Below are positions 34,134-43,104 of a stretch of 64,000 nucleotides of DNA, in pieces; positions within the stretch are counted from its first letter, which is position 1; each line of letters opens with the position of its first letter. The position numbers were made by a program, and so were the translations under genes. The notes beneath the pieces are model-generated. The model searched no databases, had not been told where the DNA came from, and saw nothing but the letters and a program-made list of their open reading frames with translations. The stretch comes from Actinoallomurus purpureus (GTDB lineage: Bacteria; Actinomycetota; Actinomycetes; Streptosporangiales; Streptosporangiaceae), in contig NZ_JAMXMY010000004.1 in the NCBI RefSeq assembly GCF_024055795.1, forward strand, positions 248,001-312,000. The letters run 5' to 3'.

Positions 34134-35012
34134 TTACAGCTCGACTCGGCCGGAGACGCAGGTGATCGTGCCGCCGCCGACCCAGATCGTGCCGTCGCTG
34201 TCCGCCGAGACGTGCACCCGTCCTCGGCGCCCGAGCACGGTGCCCTGGCCGGCCACATACGGCGTGGTCACCCGGCCGGTGCGCAGCAGCCATTCGGCGA
34301 GCGACGCGTTCAAGCTGCCGGTCACCGGGTCCTCGGCGGTGCCGTTGTCCGTCGGGAAGAACGCCCGCACCTCGACCGCCTCAGGAGAGCCGGGCGGATA
34401 CAGCCCGGCCACGCCGATGAACAGCGTCTCGACGTGGCCCGGCCGCAGCGCGAGCACGGCATCGGCGTCGGCGAGCAGCACCGCCACCCAGCGAGGGCCG
34501 TTGTGGGCCCACTGTGCGTCCACGATCTCGTCGCGGTCGATACGGAGCACCGCCGCGATCTTGCTGACCAGCGCCTCATCGACAGGGCCGGATCGTACGA
34601 GCGGCGGCGCGGCGAAGGCGAGCCCGTCACCGGTCCGCCGCACGGTGACCAGCCCGGCGCCGCACTCCTGCACGACCACATCGCGCTGTCGGCCACCGGT
34701 GGCCGACAGCCATGCGTGGCAGGTCCCCAGCGTCGGATGCCCCGCGAAGGGCAACTCGGTGGACGGCGTGAAGATCCGCACTCGATAGTCGGCGTCCGGC
34801 ATCGTCGGCGGCAGCACGAAAGTCGTCTCCGACAAGTTCGTCCACCGCGCGAACCGCTGCATCTCCTCGGCCGACAGCCCCTCCCCATCGAGCACGACCG
34901 CCACCGGGTTCCCCCGGTACGGCTCGTGGGTGAACACGTCGACCTGCTGGAACTCACGCGTGATCAAGGCGTCTTTGACCGATACCGGGCCTGCCTCGTG
35001 TCGCGTCGTCAT
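34134..35012 (-). CDS. PhzF family isomerase/epimerase-like protein
   Basis: A 292-residue protein of the PhzF/DapF-like superfamily. The N-terminal QQVDVFTHEPYRGNPVAVVL and catalytic glutamate region WTNLSETTFVLPP are intact, as are STELPFAGHPTLGT and the C-terminal AEDPVTGSLNASLAEWL. The fold performs proton-transfer isomerisation in phenazine synthesis; stand-alone copies have unknown substrates. ATG 35012 begins the protein. Confidence 0.9.
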   Translation of the reverse strand: MTTRHEAGPVSVKDALITREFQQVDVFTHEPYRGNPVAVVLDGEGLSAEEMQRFARWTNLSETTFVLPPTMPDADYRVRIFTPSTELPFAGHPTLGTCHAWLSATGGRQRDVVVQECGAGLVTVRRTGDGLAFAAPPLVRSGPVDEALVSKIAAVLRIDRDEIVDAQWAHNGPRWVAVLLADADAVLALRPGHVETLFIGVAGLYPPGSPEAVEVRAFFPTDNGTAEDPVTGSLNASLAEWLLRTGRVTTPYVAGQGTVLGRRGRVHVSADSDGTIWVGGGTITCVSGRVEL

Positions 35013-35100
35013 GGCCCCATCCTGTTGGCGGAACCGAACACGGTCCCAGAGCCAATCCGAACCAGTGGTCTGCCCCTGCTCGCCGACACGCCACGCGGTA

Positions 35101-36075
35101 CTACGTCCCCCGGACGGTCACGTGTCGCGTCGTGACGTCGGCGTTCTCGACGACCGGCGCGTGCGCGGCGTGGTCGAACGTGAAGTTCGTCAGGCGCACG
35201 TCGCGCACGGGGGCGGTCTGCGCGCCGCGGATCCGGTAGGCGTAGTCGCAGGGACCGCCGACGGACCAGTTCCGTACGGTGATGCCCGACACGTCCGGGT
35301 ACAGTTCGCCGCCGGCGCCTCCCATGTAGGTGTAGGTGACCTCGAACGGCACGTACGTCCACGCGGGGCACGCGACGTCGGTGACGCTGACGTCCCGGAT
35401 GTAGCCGCCGCGCGTCGAGGTGGACTTGACCGACAGGATCCAGGCGACACTGGCCTCGTCGAGCGCCGCGTCGTACGGGAGACGGAGCCGCCGGGCGACC
35501 ACGTCCGACACGCCGCCGCTCATCTCGCTGCCGATCGCCACCGCGCCGCCGCCGCTCGTGAAGACGCAGTCCTCGACGAGGACGTTCTTCGAGGGCACGC
35601 CGACCCGGCGGCCGTCCTCGTCCCGGCCCGACTTGATGGCGATGCAGTCGTCGTGGGTGGCGAAGGTCGCGTCCCGGATCACCACGTCCTGGCAGGAGTC
35701 GGGATCGCAGCCGTCGCCGTTGGGCCCGAGACTCTCCACCGCGACGCCGCGCACCGTGACGTTCCGGCACAGCACCGGGTGGATGTTCCACATGGGAGAG
35801 CGGCGCAGGGTGACGCCCTCGATCAGGACGTTCCGGCAGGCGTACGGCTGGATGAAGCTCGGCCGGAGATAGTGGCCCGCGCCGAAGACCCGCTGCTCGA
35901 CCGGGACCCCCTCCACGCCCATGCGTTCCAGGGCCGTCCAGTCCGCCCGCTGGTTCGGCATGCCGGACTTCCAGCCGTACTGCCCGGAGCCGACCCAGAA
36001 CCACCAGTGCCCGTTGTCGCACACGGCAGGAAAACCTTTTCCCGTCACGGTGACACGCGAGGTCGCACCCGTCAA
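35101..36075 (-). CDS. GH28 polygalacturonase-like protein, N-terminally truncated
   Basis: The 324 residues form the right-handed beta-helix of glycoside hydrolase family 28: SLGPNGDGCDPDSCQDV, HDDCIAIKSGRDEDG and GGAVAIGSEMSGG carry the catalytic aspartates and neighbouring His/Arg-like positions. GH28 proteins usually have 100 or more extra N-terminal residues; here homology begins directly at VTVTGKGF, and only a TTG can serve as start. A palindromic element lies 45 bp upstream, and no signal peptide remains, so the gene is probably a non-functional relic of a pectin-degrading enzyme. Confidence 0.75.
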   Translation of the reverse strand: MTGATSRVTVTGKGFPAVCDNGHWWFWVGSGQYGWKSGMPNQRADWTALERMGVEGVPVEQRVFGAGHYLRPSFIQPYACRNVLIEGVTLRRSPMWNIHPVLCRNVTVRGVAVESLGPNGDGCDPDSCQDVVIRDATFATHDDCIAIKSGRDEDGRRVGVPSKNVLVEDCVFTSGGGAVAIGSEMSGGVSDVVARRLRLPYDAALDEASVAWILSVKSTSTRGGYIRDVSVTDVACPAWTYVPFEVTYTYMGGAGGELYPDVSGITVRNWSVGGPCDYAYRIRGAQTAPVRDVRLTNFTFDHAAHAPVVENADVTTRHVTVRGT

Positions 36076-36119
36076 CCAGCGTGCAACCTGCGACTGGCGA
36101 CGTGAGCGGCTTAGACCAG

Positions 36120-36169
36120 TGATCGTCGAGGGTCTTCGTCGCTGGAGCGACGAAGACCCTCGACGATCA
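36120..36169. repeat. Palindromic intergenic element, copy B
   Basis: A perfect 24-bp inverted repeat with only a GG loop, spanning 50 bp and centred on CGCTGGAGCG. It shares TTAGAnCAGTGATCGTCGAGGG and CCCTCGACGATCATGAAGGG with copy A. The T-to-C change in the left arm is matched by A-to-G in the right, keeping pairing. It lies between the truncated GH28 gene and the ABC operon of block 2. Confidence 0.9.
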
Positions 36170-36255
36170 TGAAGGGCGCTCTGACCGCAGCCACTCGCCT
36201 CGAAGAACTCGCTGCTCCGTGCGTATCGGCGAAGAGCAGGCCGAGGCGGGGGGCT

Positions 36256-37032
36256 TCACGCGTCGCGCAGGCGGAAGAGCAGGCCGCCGGTGAGGAGCGC
36301 GGCGGCGGACCATCCGGCGAGCACGCCGAGGCCCGCCCATGGGCTGAGGGGATAGCCGGAGAGATGGGTGGTCGCCTGGATGGCGAGTCCCGCGTTCGTC
36401 GGGGAGATCTGCCAGAGGAACCGCTGCCAGTCCGGGTCGGAGATCATGAAGGGCAGGATCCCGAGGATGTAGAGCAGGCCGAACACGACCCCGATGGCCG
36501 TCGCCGAGTCCCGCACGATGGTGGCGACGCCGAGGCCGAGCAGGGCGATCAGCGCGAGGTAGAGGACCGAGCCGGCCGCCGCCCGGAGCGTCGGTCCGTC
36601 GGCCAGGGACAAGGGCGGCTGACCGTGCGCGGGAGTGAAGCCGTTGCCGGGCAGGATGAGCCGCGCCACCAGCAGGGACCCGAGCACGGCGACGGTCCCC
36701 GCGGCCAGCGTCAGGCCGGCGAGGATCGTCGCCTTGGCGGCCAGGACGGCGGGCCGGCGCGGCAGCGCCGCCAGGGTGGTGCGGATCATCCCGGTGGCGT
36801 ACTCGCCCGTGACGGTCAGCACGGCCAGGATGGCGACGATCGCCTGGCCCGCCTGGACCCCGATCAGGCCGACCTTGGGGACGTCGTACGTGCATCCCGC
36901 CGACGGGCAGGACACGGTCGCGGCCGCCGCGGCGCTCACCGCGACGGTCAGCGCGACGCCGGCGGCCAGCAGCCAGGCCGTGCTCGTCACGGTGCGCAGC
37001 TTCGTCCACTCCGCGTGCAGTTCCCGCTTCAT
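36256..37032 (-). CDS. ABC-2 type permease, small subunit (block 2)
   Basis: A 258-residue permease, same length as and closely similar to the protein at 20730-21506: MKRELHAEWTKLRTV, VTGEYATGMIRTTLAALPRR, LADGPTLRAAAGSVLYLALIALL. It has about six membrane segments. AAGGAGGGCCC precedes ATG 37032, and the upstream mini-reading-frame ends at a TGA overlapping this ATG, implying coupling. Last gene of the operon. Confidence 0.88.
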   Translation of the reverse strand: MKRELHAEWTKLRTVTSTAWLLAAGVALTVAVSAAAAATVSCPSAGCTYDVPKVGLIGVQAGQAIVAILAVLTVTGEYATGMIRTTLAALPRRPAVLAAKATILAGLTLAAGTVAVLGSLLVARLILPGNGFTPAHGQPPLSLADGPTLRAAAGSVLYLALIALLGLGVATIVRDSATAIGVVFGLLYILGILPFMISDPDWQRFLWQISPTNAGLAIQATTHLSGYPLSPWAGLGVLAGWSAAALLTGGLLFRLRDA

Positions 37033-37035
37033 GGG

Positions 37036-37242
37036 CCCTCCTTCGTCGGGGGAGTGACCCGAGCCGCTGCGCTCATGACTCGCTCACTCCGCTCACTCAT
37101 GCGTCCCTCCTTCGCCGGAGGAGTCACCCGAGCCGCTGCGCTCATGACTCGCTCACTCCGCTCACTCATGCGTCCCTCCTTCGCCGGAGGAGTCACCCGA
37201 GCCGCTGCGCTCATGACTCGCTCACTCCGCTCACTCATGCGT
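37036..37242 (-). repeat. Three tandem copies of a 69-bp coupling unit
   Basis: Three copies with an exact 69-bp period lie between the two permease genes. On the minus strand each unit carries GGCGAAGGAGGG (ribosome site), an ATG and codons for MSERSERVMSAAARVTPP. The three units form one 69-residue frame with no internal stop, from an ATG overlapping the large-permease stop to a TGA overlapping the small-permease ATG. The related operon at 20730-24072 has one copy. Confidence 0.9.
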
Positions 37243-38797
37243 CCCTCCGGCGCAGCAGGAAGACGGCCAGGCCGAGGGCGAGCGCGGCGTAGCCGCAGGA
37301 GACGGCGAGGCCGGCCCACGGCGCCAGCGGGTAGTAGCCGGCCTGCGGGGTGTGGTCGCCGAGCACCTGGGGATACGCCGGGATGCTCTGCTGGATCGCG
37401 AAACCGGCGGCCGGGGTGAGCCGCAGCAGCCACTGCGACGCGCCCGTGGGCAGGACCGAGGTGGTCGCGATGATACGAGGCAGGATGATCACCACGAGGG
37501 CGACGGTGATCGCCGCGGCGCTGCGCCGGAAGACGGCGCCGAGGGCGAAGGCGAAGACGGCGAAGACGGCGAACAGCGCCGCCATGCCGGCCGCGACGCG
37601 CAGTTCGGTGAGCGAGGAGACCGGCAGGATGTAATTGCCGTTGGAGCGCAGGATGTGGGTGCCGAGCGGGACCATGACGCCGGTGGCGGCCAGCCCGGCG
37701 ATGAAGGTGACCGCGGCGATCACGATGGCCTTCGCCGTCAGCGTCCGGCCCCGCCGCGGACCGGCGAGCAGGGTCGTACGCATCAGGCCCCTCCTGTACT
37801 CGGCGGTGATGAACACCACCGCGACCACGATCACGACGAGCAGCCCGGCCACCACGCCGGAGAGGGTCTTCTCGATCGTCTGACCCTCCGCGCGCGGCGC
37901 GATGTCGCCGACCCCCGTCACGGTGAAGGTGCCGCCGGACTGGACGACTCCGCCCGGATGGTGGATCTCCCCGTCGGGTTCTCTCGTCGCGCCCATGTCG
38001 TCGCGGCTCCACGCGCCGCCGGCCGCCTTGCCCTGCAGGCTCACGCGGTCGAAGACCGCGGTGGCCTGGGCGAAGCGGATCGCAGCGATGGACCCGCCTA
38101 GATCGGCCTGTTGCACCGTCAGATCGCCCGGGGAGGCGGCGAACAGCCCGACCTGCACCGTGGCCGGCAGCCCGGCCAGGTGAGCCGTACCGACCTTGGC
38201 CCACTGACCGCCGTCGGCCGACTCGTAGCCGGTGAGCGTGTCGCCGGAGCGGATCAGCCGCAGCCAGCGCGGGGACGTCCTCGAGACGCCGCCAGGCCTG
38301 CCGGCGGTGTCGTGGGTGAAGTCGTGCTGCATCCGCACCCCGTGCCTGCCGGTGACCATCAGCGCCGCGTAGGTGGAGCCCAGCCGGGTTCCCGCCTTGA
38401 TGATCACCCCTGCCTTCGCCCACGGCTCGAGCCCGGGGACGACGTTCCGGACCCCCGAGGTCGCATCGGGCTTGCGGATCTGGCCGGTCATGGAGGTCAC
38501 GCGGACGGTGATGGCGCCGTTCCCCTCGAGCGACCGGTGCACGAAGTAGAACTTGTCGTCCACCGCCTCGCCGCCGGGCCCCACCGGTACGGCGGGGCAG
38601 GCCTCCCCCGGAGCGCCGCACGATGACTGGCTGCCGGAAGCGGAGAACACCCCGAGCAGCACGGTGACCAGCGCCGCGCTCGCCATGCCGATCACCCAGC
38701 CGCGGACCGTACGGAACTTGGTCCACTCCGCGTGCAGCAGCCGCGCGAAACCCTGACGCCGTGTCTTCGGCGTCGAACGGTGCGAGACAGTGGTCAT
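37235..38797 (-). CDS. ABC-2 type permease, large subunit with extracellular insert (block 2)
   Basis: A 520-residue paralogue of the protein at 21572-23146. It has LLHAEWTKFRTVRGW and one N-terminal segment, an extracytoplasmic region of about 250 residues with GVRMQHDFTHDTAGRPGG and PRWLRLIRSGDTLTGYESAD, then about six membrane segments with TAEYRRGLMRTTLLAG. ATG 38797 overlaps the ATPase stop by four bases. The insert is as well conserved as the membrane part, so it probably matters for substrate capture. Confidence 0.88.
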   Translation of the reverse strand: MTTVSHRSTPKTRRQGFARLLHAEWTKFRTVRGWVIGMASAALVTVLLGVFSASGSQSSCGAPGEACPAVPVGPGGEAVDDKFYFVHRSLEGNGAITVRVTSMTGQIRKPDATSGVRNVVPGLEPWAKAGVIIKAGTRLGSTYAALMVTGRHGVRMQHDFTHDTAGRPGGVSRTSPRWLRLIRSGDTLTGYESADGGQWAKVGTAHLAGLPATVQVGLFAASPGDLTVQQADLGGSIAAIRFAQATAVFDRVSLQGKAAGGAWSRDDMGATREPDGEIHHPGGVVQSGGTFTVTGVGDIAPRAEGQTIEKTLSGVVAGLLVVIVVAVVFITAEYRRGLMRTTLLAGPRRGRTLTAKAIVIAAVTFIAGLAATGVMVPLGTHILRSNGNYILPVSSLTELRVAAGMAALFAVFAVFAFALGAVFRRSAAAITVALVVIILPRIIATTSVLPTGASQWLLRLTPAAGFAIQQSIPAYPQVLGDHTPQAGYYPLAPWAGLAVSCGYAALALGLAVFLLRRRDA

Positions 38798-39729
38798 CGG
38801 GCCGTCTCCCGTCCAGCGGCGCGGAACTCGACCGCGTCCCTGGTGAGCTCCATGTACGCCTCCTCCAGCGTCGCGCGGTGGGCCGCGACCTCGGAGAACG
38901 GCACCGCGTTCGCGGCGAGGAACTCCACGATCCGCTCGGCCGGCACTCCGGAGACCGTGAGGGTGTCGCCGCCGGTGACGGTCACGGCGGCACCGGTGGG
39001 CACCAGCGCCGCCATCGCCCGCTCCGGCGCGAGGGTGCGCACCGTGACCCGCCCGCGTGAGGCGGCCGCGATCAGGTCCGCCACACCGGTGTCCGCGATG
39101 ACCCGGCCACGACCCACCACGATGAGGTGGTCGGCGGTGCCCTGCAACTCGCTCATCAGATGGCTGGACACCAGGACGGCGCGGCCCTGGGCGGCCAGCG
39201 ACCGCAGGAAGCCGCGGATCCACATGATGCCCTCGGGATCGAGGCCGTTGACCGGCTCGTCGAGCATGAGGACCGGCGGGTCGCCGAGGAGCGCCGCGGC
39301 GATCCCCAGCCGCTGCCGCATGCCCAGCGAGAAACCGCCCGCCCTGCGCCGGGCCGCGGACCGCAGCCCGACCTGCTCGATCACCTCGTCGACCCGCCTG
39401 GCCTCCAGACCCTGGGAATGGGCCAGCCACAGCAGGTGATTGCGGGCCGTACGGCTCGGTTGCAGCGCGGCGGCGTCCAGCAGCGCGCCGACGTGGCGCA
39501 GCGGGTCGCGCAGGCACCGGTAGGGCCGGCCGCCGACCAGCGCGGTGCCCTCGTCGGCCGCGTCCAGGCCGAGGATCACCCGCATGGTGGTGGACTTGCC
39601 GGCGCCGTTGGGTCCGACGAACCCAGTGACCCGCCCCGGTCGTACCGTGAAGGACATCCCGTTCAGCGCGGCGGTCGGCCCGAAGCGTTTGCGCAGGCCG
39701 TTCACCTCGATGGTCGCTTCCCCGTTCAT
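38794..39729 (-). CDS. ABC transporter ATP-binding protein (block 2)
   Basis: A 311-residue ATPase, close paralogue of the protein at 23143-24072: Walker A GPNGAGKST, signature FSLGMRQRL, Walker B VLMLDEPVNGLD, H-loop SSHLMSEL. It is first in the leftward operon. The divergent two-component system here is of the OmpR class, unlike the NarL-type system beside block 1. Confidence 0.92.
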   Translation of the reverse strand: MNGEATIEVNGLRKRFGPTAALNGMSFTVRPGRVTGFVGPNGAGKSTTMRVILGLDAADEGTALVGGRPYRCLRDPLRHVGALLDAAALQPSRTARNHLLWLAHSQGLEARRVDEVIEQVGLRSAARRRAGGFSLGMRQRLGIAAALLGDPPVLMLDEPVNGLDPEGIMWIRGFLRSLAAQGRAVLVSSHLMSELQGTADHLIVVGRGRVIADTGVADLIAAASRGRVTVRTLAPERAMAALVPTGAAVTVTGGDTLTVSGVPAERIVEFLAANAVPFSEVAAHRATLEEAYMELTRDAVEFRAAGRETAR

Positions 39730-39879
39730 TGTCCCGTCCTCTTCGCTCGGTCGTGAGGGATCCGGACCGACCCTGGACCGGACGCCGTAACGAGGGCCGA
39801 ACGGACACTGTTATTCCGCTGTTAGGGCCGGCCGGGCATGCTGATGCCCGCGCGGGAACGGCCGCCGGGGAGGAGATCG

Positions 39880-41091
39880 ATGAGGATGCCGACGACGCCG
39901 GTCAGCCGTCTGACCCGGTCGATCTGCCTGCCGAACCGCACCGTACGGTCGCGGTTCACCGCGCTGTACGGCGTCGTGTTCTTCCTGTCCGGGGCCGGAC
40001 TGCTGGCGATCGCCAATTTCGTGACCCTCGGCTCGCGACAGGTGTCCCATGCCGTGCCCGGCCCGGAGCCGGTACCCCAGGAGCAGGCGCTCACCGTTGC
40101 CAGAGACCAGATCGCCTGGTTGCAGAATCAGCTGGCCGAGCAGCACGCGGCCCAGGCCCGCCAGTTGCTGGCGGGTTCGGCCATCGCGCTGGCCGTCATG
40201 GTGGTGGCGTCGATCGTGCTGGGGCGCCTCATCGCCGGGCGGGTGCTCCGCCCGCTGCGGACGATCACCTCGGCGACGCGGCGGATCACCGCGGACAACC
40301 TGCACGAGCGGCTGGCCGTTTCCGGACCCGCCGACGAGGTCAAGGACCTCGCCGACACCATCGACGAGCTGCTGGAACGCCTGGAGGGCGCCTTCGCCGC
40401 CCAGCGGCGCTTCGTCGCCGACGCGTCCCACGAACTGCGCACCCCGCTCACCACCATGCGGGCGTCGCTGGACGTGGCGGTGGCCAAGCCGGAACCCGCG
40501 CCGCCCCAGACCGTCGCCCTCGCCGACCGGCTGCGCGGCGAGCTCGACCAGGTCGACCGGCTGCTGGAGGGTCTCCTCGTGCTCGCCCGGACGCAGCACG
40601 GCGACCTGCCCGACCGCGCCACGCTGTCGCTCGCCCGACTGGCGTCCGAGGCGGTGGAGACCCGGTCAGCGGACATCGCCGCCCGGCGCCTGACCGTGCA
40701 CGAGGCCACCGGCGGCGACGCGCCCGTCCGTGGCAGCCAGGCGCTCCTGCGCCGCATGGTCGACAACCTCATCGACAACGCGATCCGCCACAACGAGGAC
40801 GGCGGCTGGATCCGCGTCGTCATCGCGGCCGACGGCGAGTTCGCGCACCTGGTGGTGGAGACCGGCGGTGACGTCCTGGACCCGCGTCAGGTCGCGGAGC
40901 TGACCCGGCCGTTCCGCCGGCTCGGCGCCGACCGGACGGGTACGGACGACGGGACGGGGCTCGGGCTGGCGATCGTCGCGGCCGTCGCCACGGCGCACGG
41001 CGGCATCCTGGACCTGCGCGCCCGGCCCGGAGGCGGACTGCGCGTCGGCGTCTCGCTGCCGTCGGTGGTTCACGCGGGTGTCCCGGCGTGA
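39880..41091 (+). CDS. Sensor histidine kinase, EnvZ/BaeS type (block 2)
   Basis: A 403-residue kinase: membrane segment 1 (28-48), an extracytoplasmic loop of about 50 residues, segment 2 (97-118), HAMP domain (118-172), HisKA with FVADASHELRTPLTTM (H184), and HATPase (N-box NLIDNAIRHN, G2 GTGLGLAIVAAVATAHGG). The G1 box reads VETGGDV instead of the usual N-T-G, a mild oddity. ATG 39880 follows GGGGAGGAG. The divergent ABC operon starts 150 bp away. Confidence 0.9.
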   Translation: MRMPTTPVSRLTRSICLPNRTVRSRFTALYGVVFFLSGAGLLAIANFVTLGSRQVSHAVPGPEPVPQEQALTVARDQIAWLQNQLAEQHAAQARQLLAGSAIALAVMVVASIVLGRLIAGRVLRPLRTITSATRRITADNLHERLAVSGPADEVKDLADTIDELLERLEGAFAAQRRFVADASHELRTPLTTMRASLDVAVAKPEPAPPQTVALADRLRGELDQVDRLLEGLLVLARTQHGDLPDRATLSLARLASEAVETRSADIAARRLTVHEATGGDAPVRGSQALLRRMVDNLIDNAIRHNEDGGWIRVVIAADGEFAHLVVETGGDVLDPRQVAELTRPFRRLGADRTGTDDGTGLGLAIVAAVATAHGGILDLRARPGGGLRVGVSLPSVVHAGVPA

Positions 41092-41774
41092 GGGTGCTGG
41101 TGGTCGAGGACGCCCGTTCCCTCGCCGACGTCCTGGCCGAGGGGCTGCGCGACCAGGGCATGGCCGTGGACGTGGCCCACGACGGGCTGGAGGCGGCCGC
41201 CAAGCTCGACGTGAACGCCTACGACGTGGTCGTCCTCGACCGCGACCTGCCCGGCCTGCACGGCGACACGCTCTGTCAGATGATCACCGAGAACGACGAC
41301 CGGGCCATGGTCCTCATGCTGACCGCCGCCGGCGCGCCCGGCGACCGCGTCAGCGGGCTGAGCCTCGGAGCCGACGACTACCTCGCCAAACCCTTCCACT
41401 TCCCCGAACTCGTCCTCCGGGTCCGCGCCCTCGCGCGCCGCCGGCCCGCCGCGCGCCCCCGTACGCTCCGGGCTGCGGGGATCGAGCTGGACCCGGTGGG
41501 CCGCACCGTCACCCGCGACGGCCACCGGCTCGACCTGTCCGTCAAGGAGTTCGGGGTCCTCGAAGCCCTCCTGCGCGCCGTGCCCGGGTTCCTCAGCGCC
41601 GAGGACCTGCTCGAACAGGTCTGGGACGAGCACGCCGACCCCTTCACCAACACCGTCACCGTGACCATCGGCCGGCTGCGCCGGAAACTGGGCGACCCGC
41701 CCGTCGTCATCACCACGCCCGGCGTGGGCTACCGGCTCGTCGCACGAACGTCCCCGGAAGACCGGCTCGGCTGA
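41088..41774 (+). CDS. OmpR-family response regulator (block 2)
   Basis: A 228-residue regulator with receiver domain (VEDARSLADVLAEGL, phospho-acceptor in VVVLDRDLPG, LMLTAA, YLAKPFHF) and a C-terminal winged helix (SVKEFGVLEALLRA, NTVTVTIGRLRRKLG). The GTG start overlaps the kinase stop. It probably controls the adjacent ABC operon. Confidence 0.93.
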   Translation: MRVLVVEDARSLADVLAEGLRDQGMAVDVAHDGLEAAAKLDVNAYDVVVLDRDLPGLHGDTLCQMITENDDRAMVLMLTAAGAPGDRVSGLSLGADDYLAKPFHFPELVLRVRALARRRPAARPRTLRAAGIELDPVGRTVTRDGHRLDLSVKEFGVLEALLRAVPGFLSAEDLLEQVWDEHADPFTNTVTVTIGRLRRKLGDPPVVITTPGVGYRLVARTSPEDRLG

Positions 41775-41890
41775 AGATCACGGCCGAGGAAGGCGAGGAG
41801 CCGCCGGTGGGCGGGGGCGCCGGTGGGAGCGGGGACTTCGACGCCGAACATGCCGGGGCGGCCCACGCCGAGGTGGAGGGGCCGGGCGGA

Positions 41891-43066
41891 TCAGCGGTGT
41901 TCGTACGTCGGGTGCGGGGCCGGGTAGTCCTTGAGGTCGATGTTCGAGGCGAACTTCTCGGTCATCCACAGCATCGCCTTGAGCAGGAGGCCGCGCTTGA
42001 ACATCTGGTTGCGCATGGTGATCCGGGCCTGGGTCGGCGGAGCGAGGAACGGGCCCGCGTTGCCCTTCCGGGCGATCTTGGCGTAGCCGCGGAACTCCTC
42101 CTCGTACCGCTGGAACGCCACGCGGTGGTCGCCGCCGGCCGCCGCGAGCTCCCCGGCCAGGACGTACGCGCCGACGATGGCCAGGCCGGTGCCGAAGCCG
42201 CCCAGGGTGTTGCCGTACGCGGCGTCGCCGAGCAGGACGACCCGTCCCCTGGCGTAGTGGTCGATCTCGACCCGGCTGATCGAGTCGAGATAGAACTCCG
42301 GGGCGCCGGACGCCGCAGCCGCGATCTCGGGCGCCTTCCACTTGGCGCCCTCGTAGGCGCGGGCGAGGAGCCGTTTCTGCTGGTCGGTGTCCCAGCGGTC
42401 GTAGTCGAGCCGCTCGGAGGCGAAGACGAAGAACGCCGAGGCCTTGTTCCCCCAGAGCGACACCATGCGGCCCGGCTCGTTGTACATGACGCTCTGCGCC
42501 ACGGGGCCTGCGGCCGAGATGTCGGCGAGCGCGTAGTAGTGGCCGAGGAAGTGCACGTAGTCCTCCTCGGGGCCGAAGGCCAGGCGGCGGACGTTGGAGT
42601 GGATGCCGTCCGCGCCGACCACGAGGTCGAAGGTGCGCGGCGCGCCCCGCTCGAACGTGACGTGGACGCCGGCCGCCGTCTCGGTCAGTGAGGTGATCGA
42701 GTCGCCGAAGACGTACGCGCACCGCCCAGCGGTCCGCTCGTACAGGAGGGCTGCCAGGTCGCCGCGCTGGATCTCGATCTCACCGCCGGTGAACTCGCCG
42801 GGCATGACCGCCTGCGGACGGCCGTCCGCGTCGATGAAGGTGGTGTCGTGCGCGCCGGTCTGACGGCGGCGGACCTCGTCGAGGATCCCCATGCGCTCGA
42901 GGACCTTCATGTGGGTGGGGCCCTTGAAGTCGACGGCCTGGCCGCCGGGGCGCAGCGCGGGCGCCTTCTCGACGATCGTGACGGTGCAGCCGTAGTGGTC
43001 GAGCCAGTAGGCGAGGGCGGGGCCGGCGATGCTCGCGCCGGAGATGAGGACTGTCGTGTTCTTCAT
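41891..43066 (-). CDS. FAD-dependent aromatic monooxygenase (PF01494 type)
   Basis: A 391-residue flavoprotein hydroxylase: FAD-binding motif VLISGASIAGPALAYWL at the N-terminus, the DG motif in VVGADGIHSNVRRLAF and the GD motif GDAAYGNTLGGFGTGLAIVGA. These bind FAD and NAD(P)H and hydroxylate aromatic compounds, including antibiotics in tetracycline- and rifampicin-modifying relatives. The gene is 38 bp downstream of the large SARP-type regulator on the same strand, so co-transcription is likely. ATG 43066 has a GGGGA upstream. Confidence 0.88.
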   Translation of the reverse strand: MKNTTVLISGASIAGPALAYWLDHYGCTVTIVEKAPALRPGGQAVDFKGPTHMKVLERMGILDEVRRRQTGAHDTTFIDADGRPQAVMPGEFTGGEIEIQRGDLAALLYERTAGRCAYVFGDSITSLTETAAGVHVTFERGAPRTFDLVVGADGIHSNVRRLAFGPEEDYVHFLGHYYALADISAAGPVAQSVMYNEPGRMVSLWGNKASAFFVFASERLDYDRWDTDQQKRLLARAYEGAKWKAPEIAAAASGAPEFYLDSISRVEIDHYARGRVVLLGDAAYGNTLGGFGTGLAIVGAYVLAGELAAAGGDHRVAFQRYEEEFRGYAKIARKGNAGPFLAPPTQARITMRNQMFKRGLLLKAMLWMTEKFASNIDLKDYPAPHPTYEHR

Positions 43067-43104
43067 GTCCCCGACTCTCGCCGGGGGCGTTGACAGTCCG
43101 TCCA

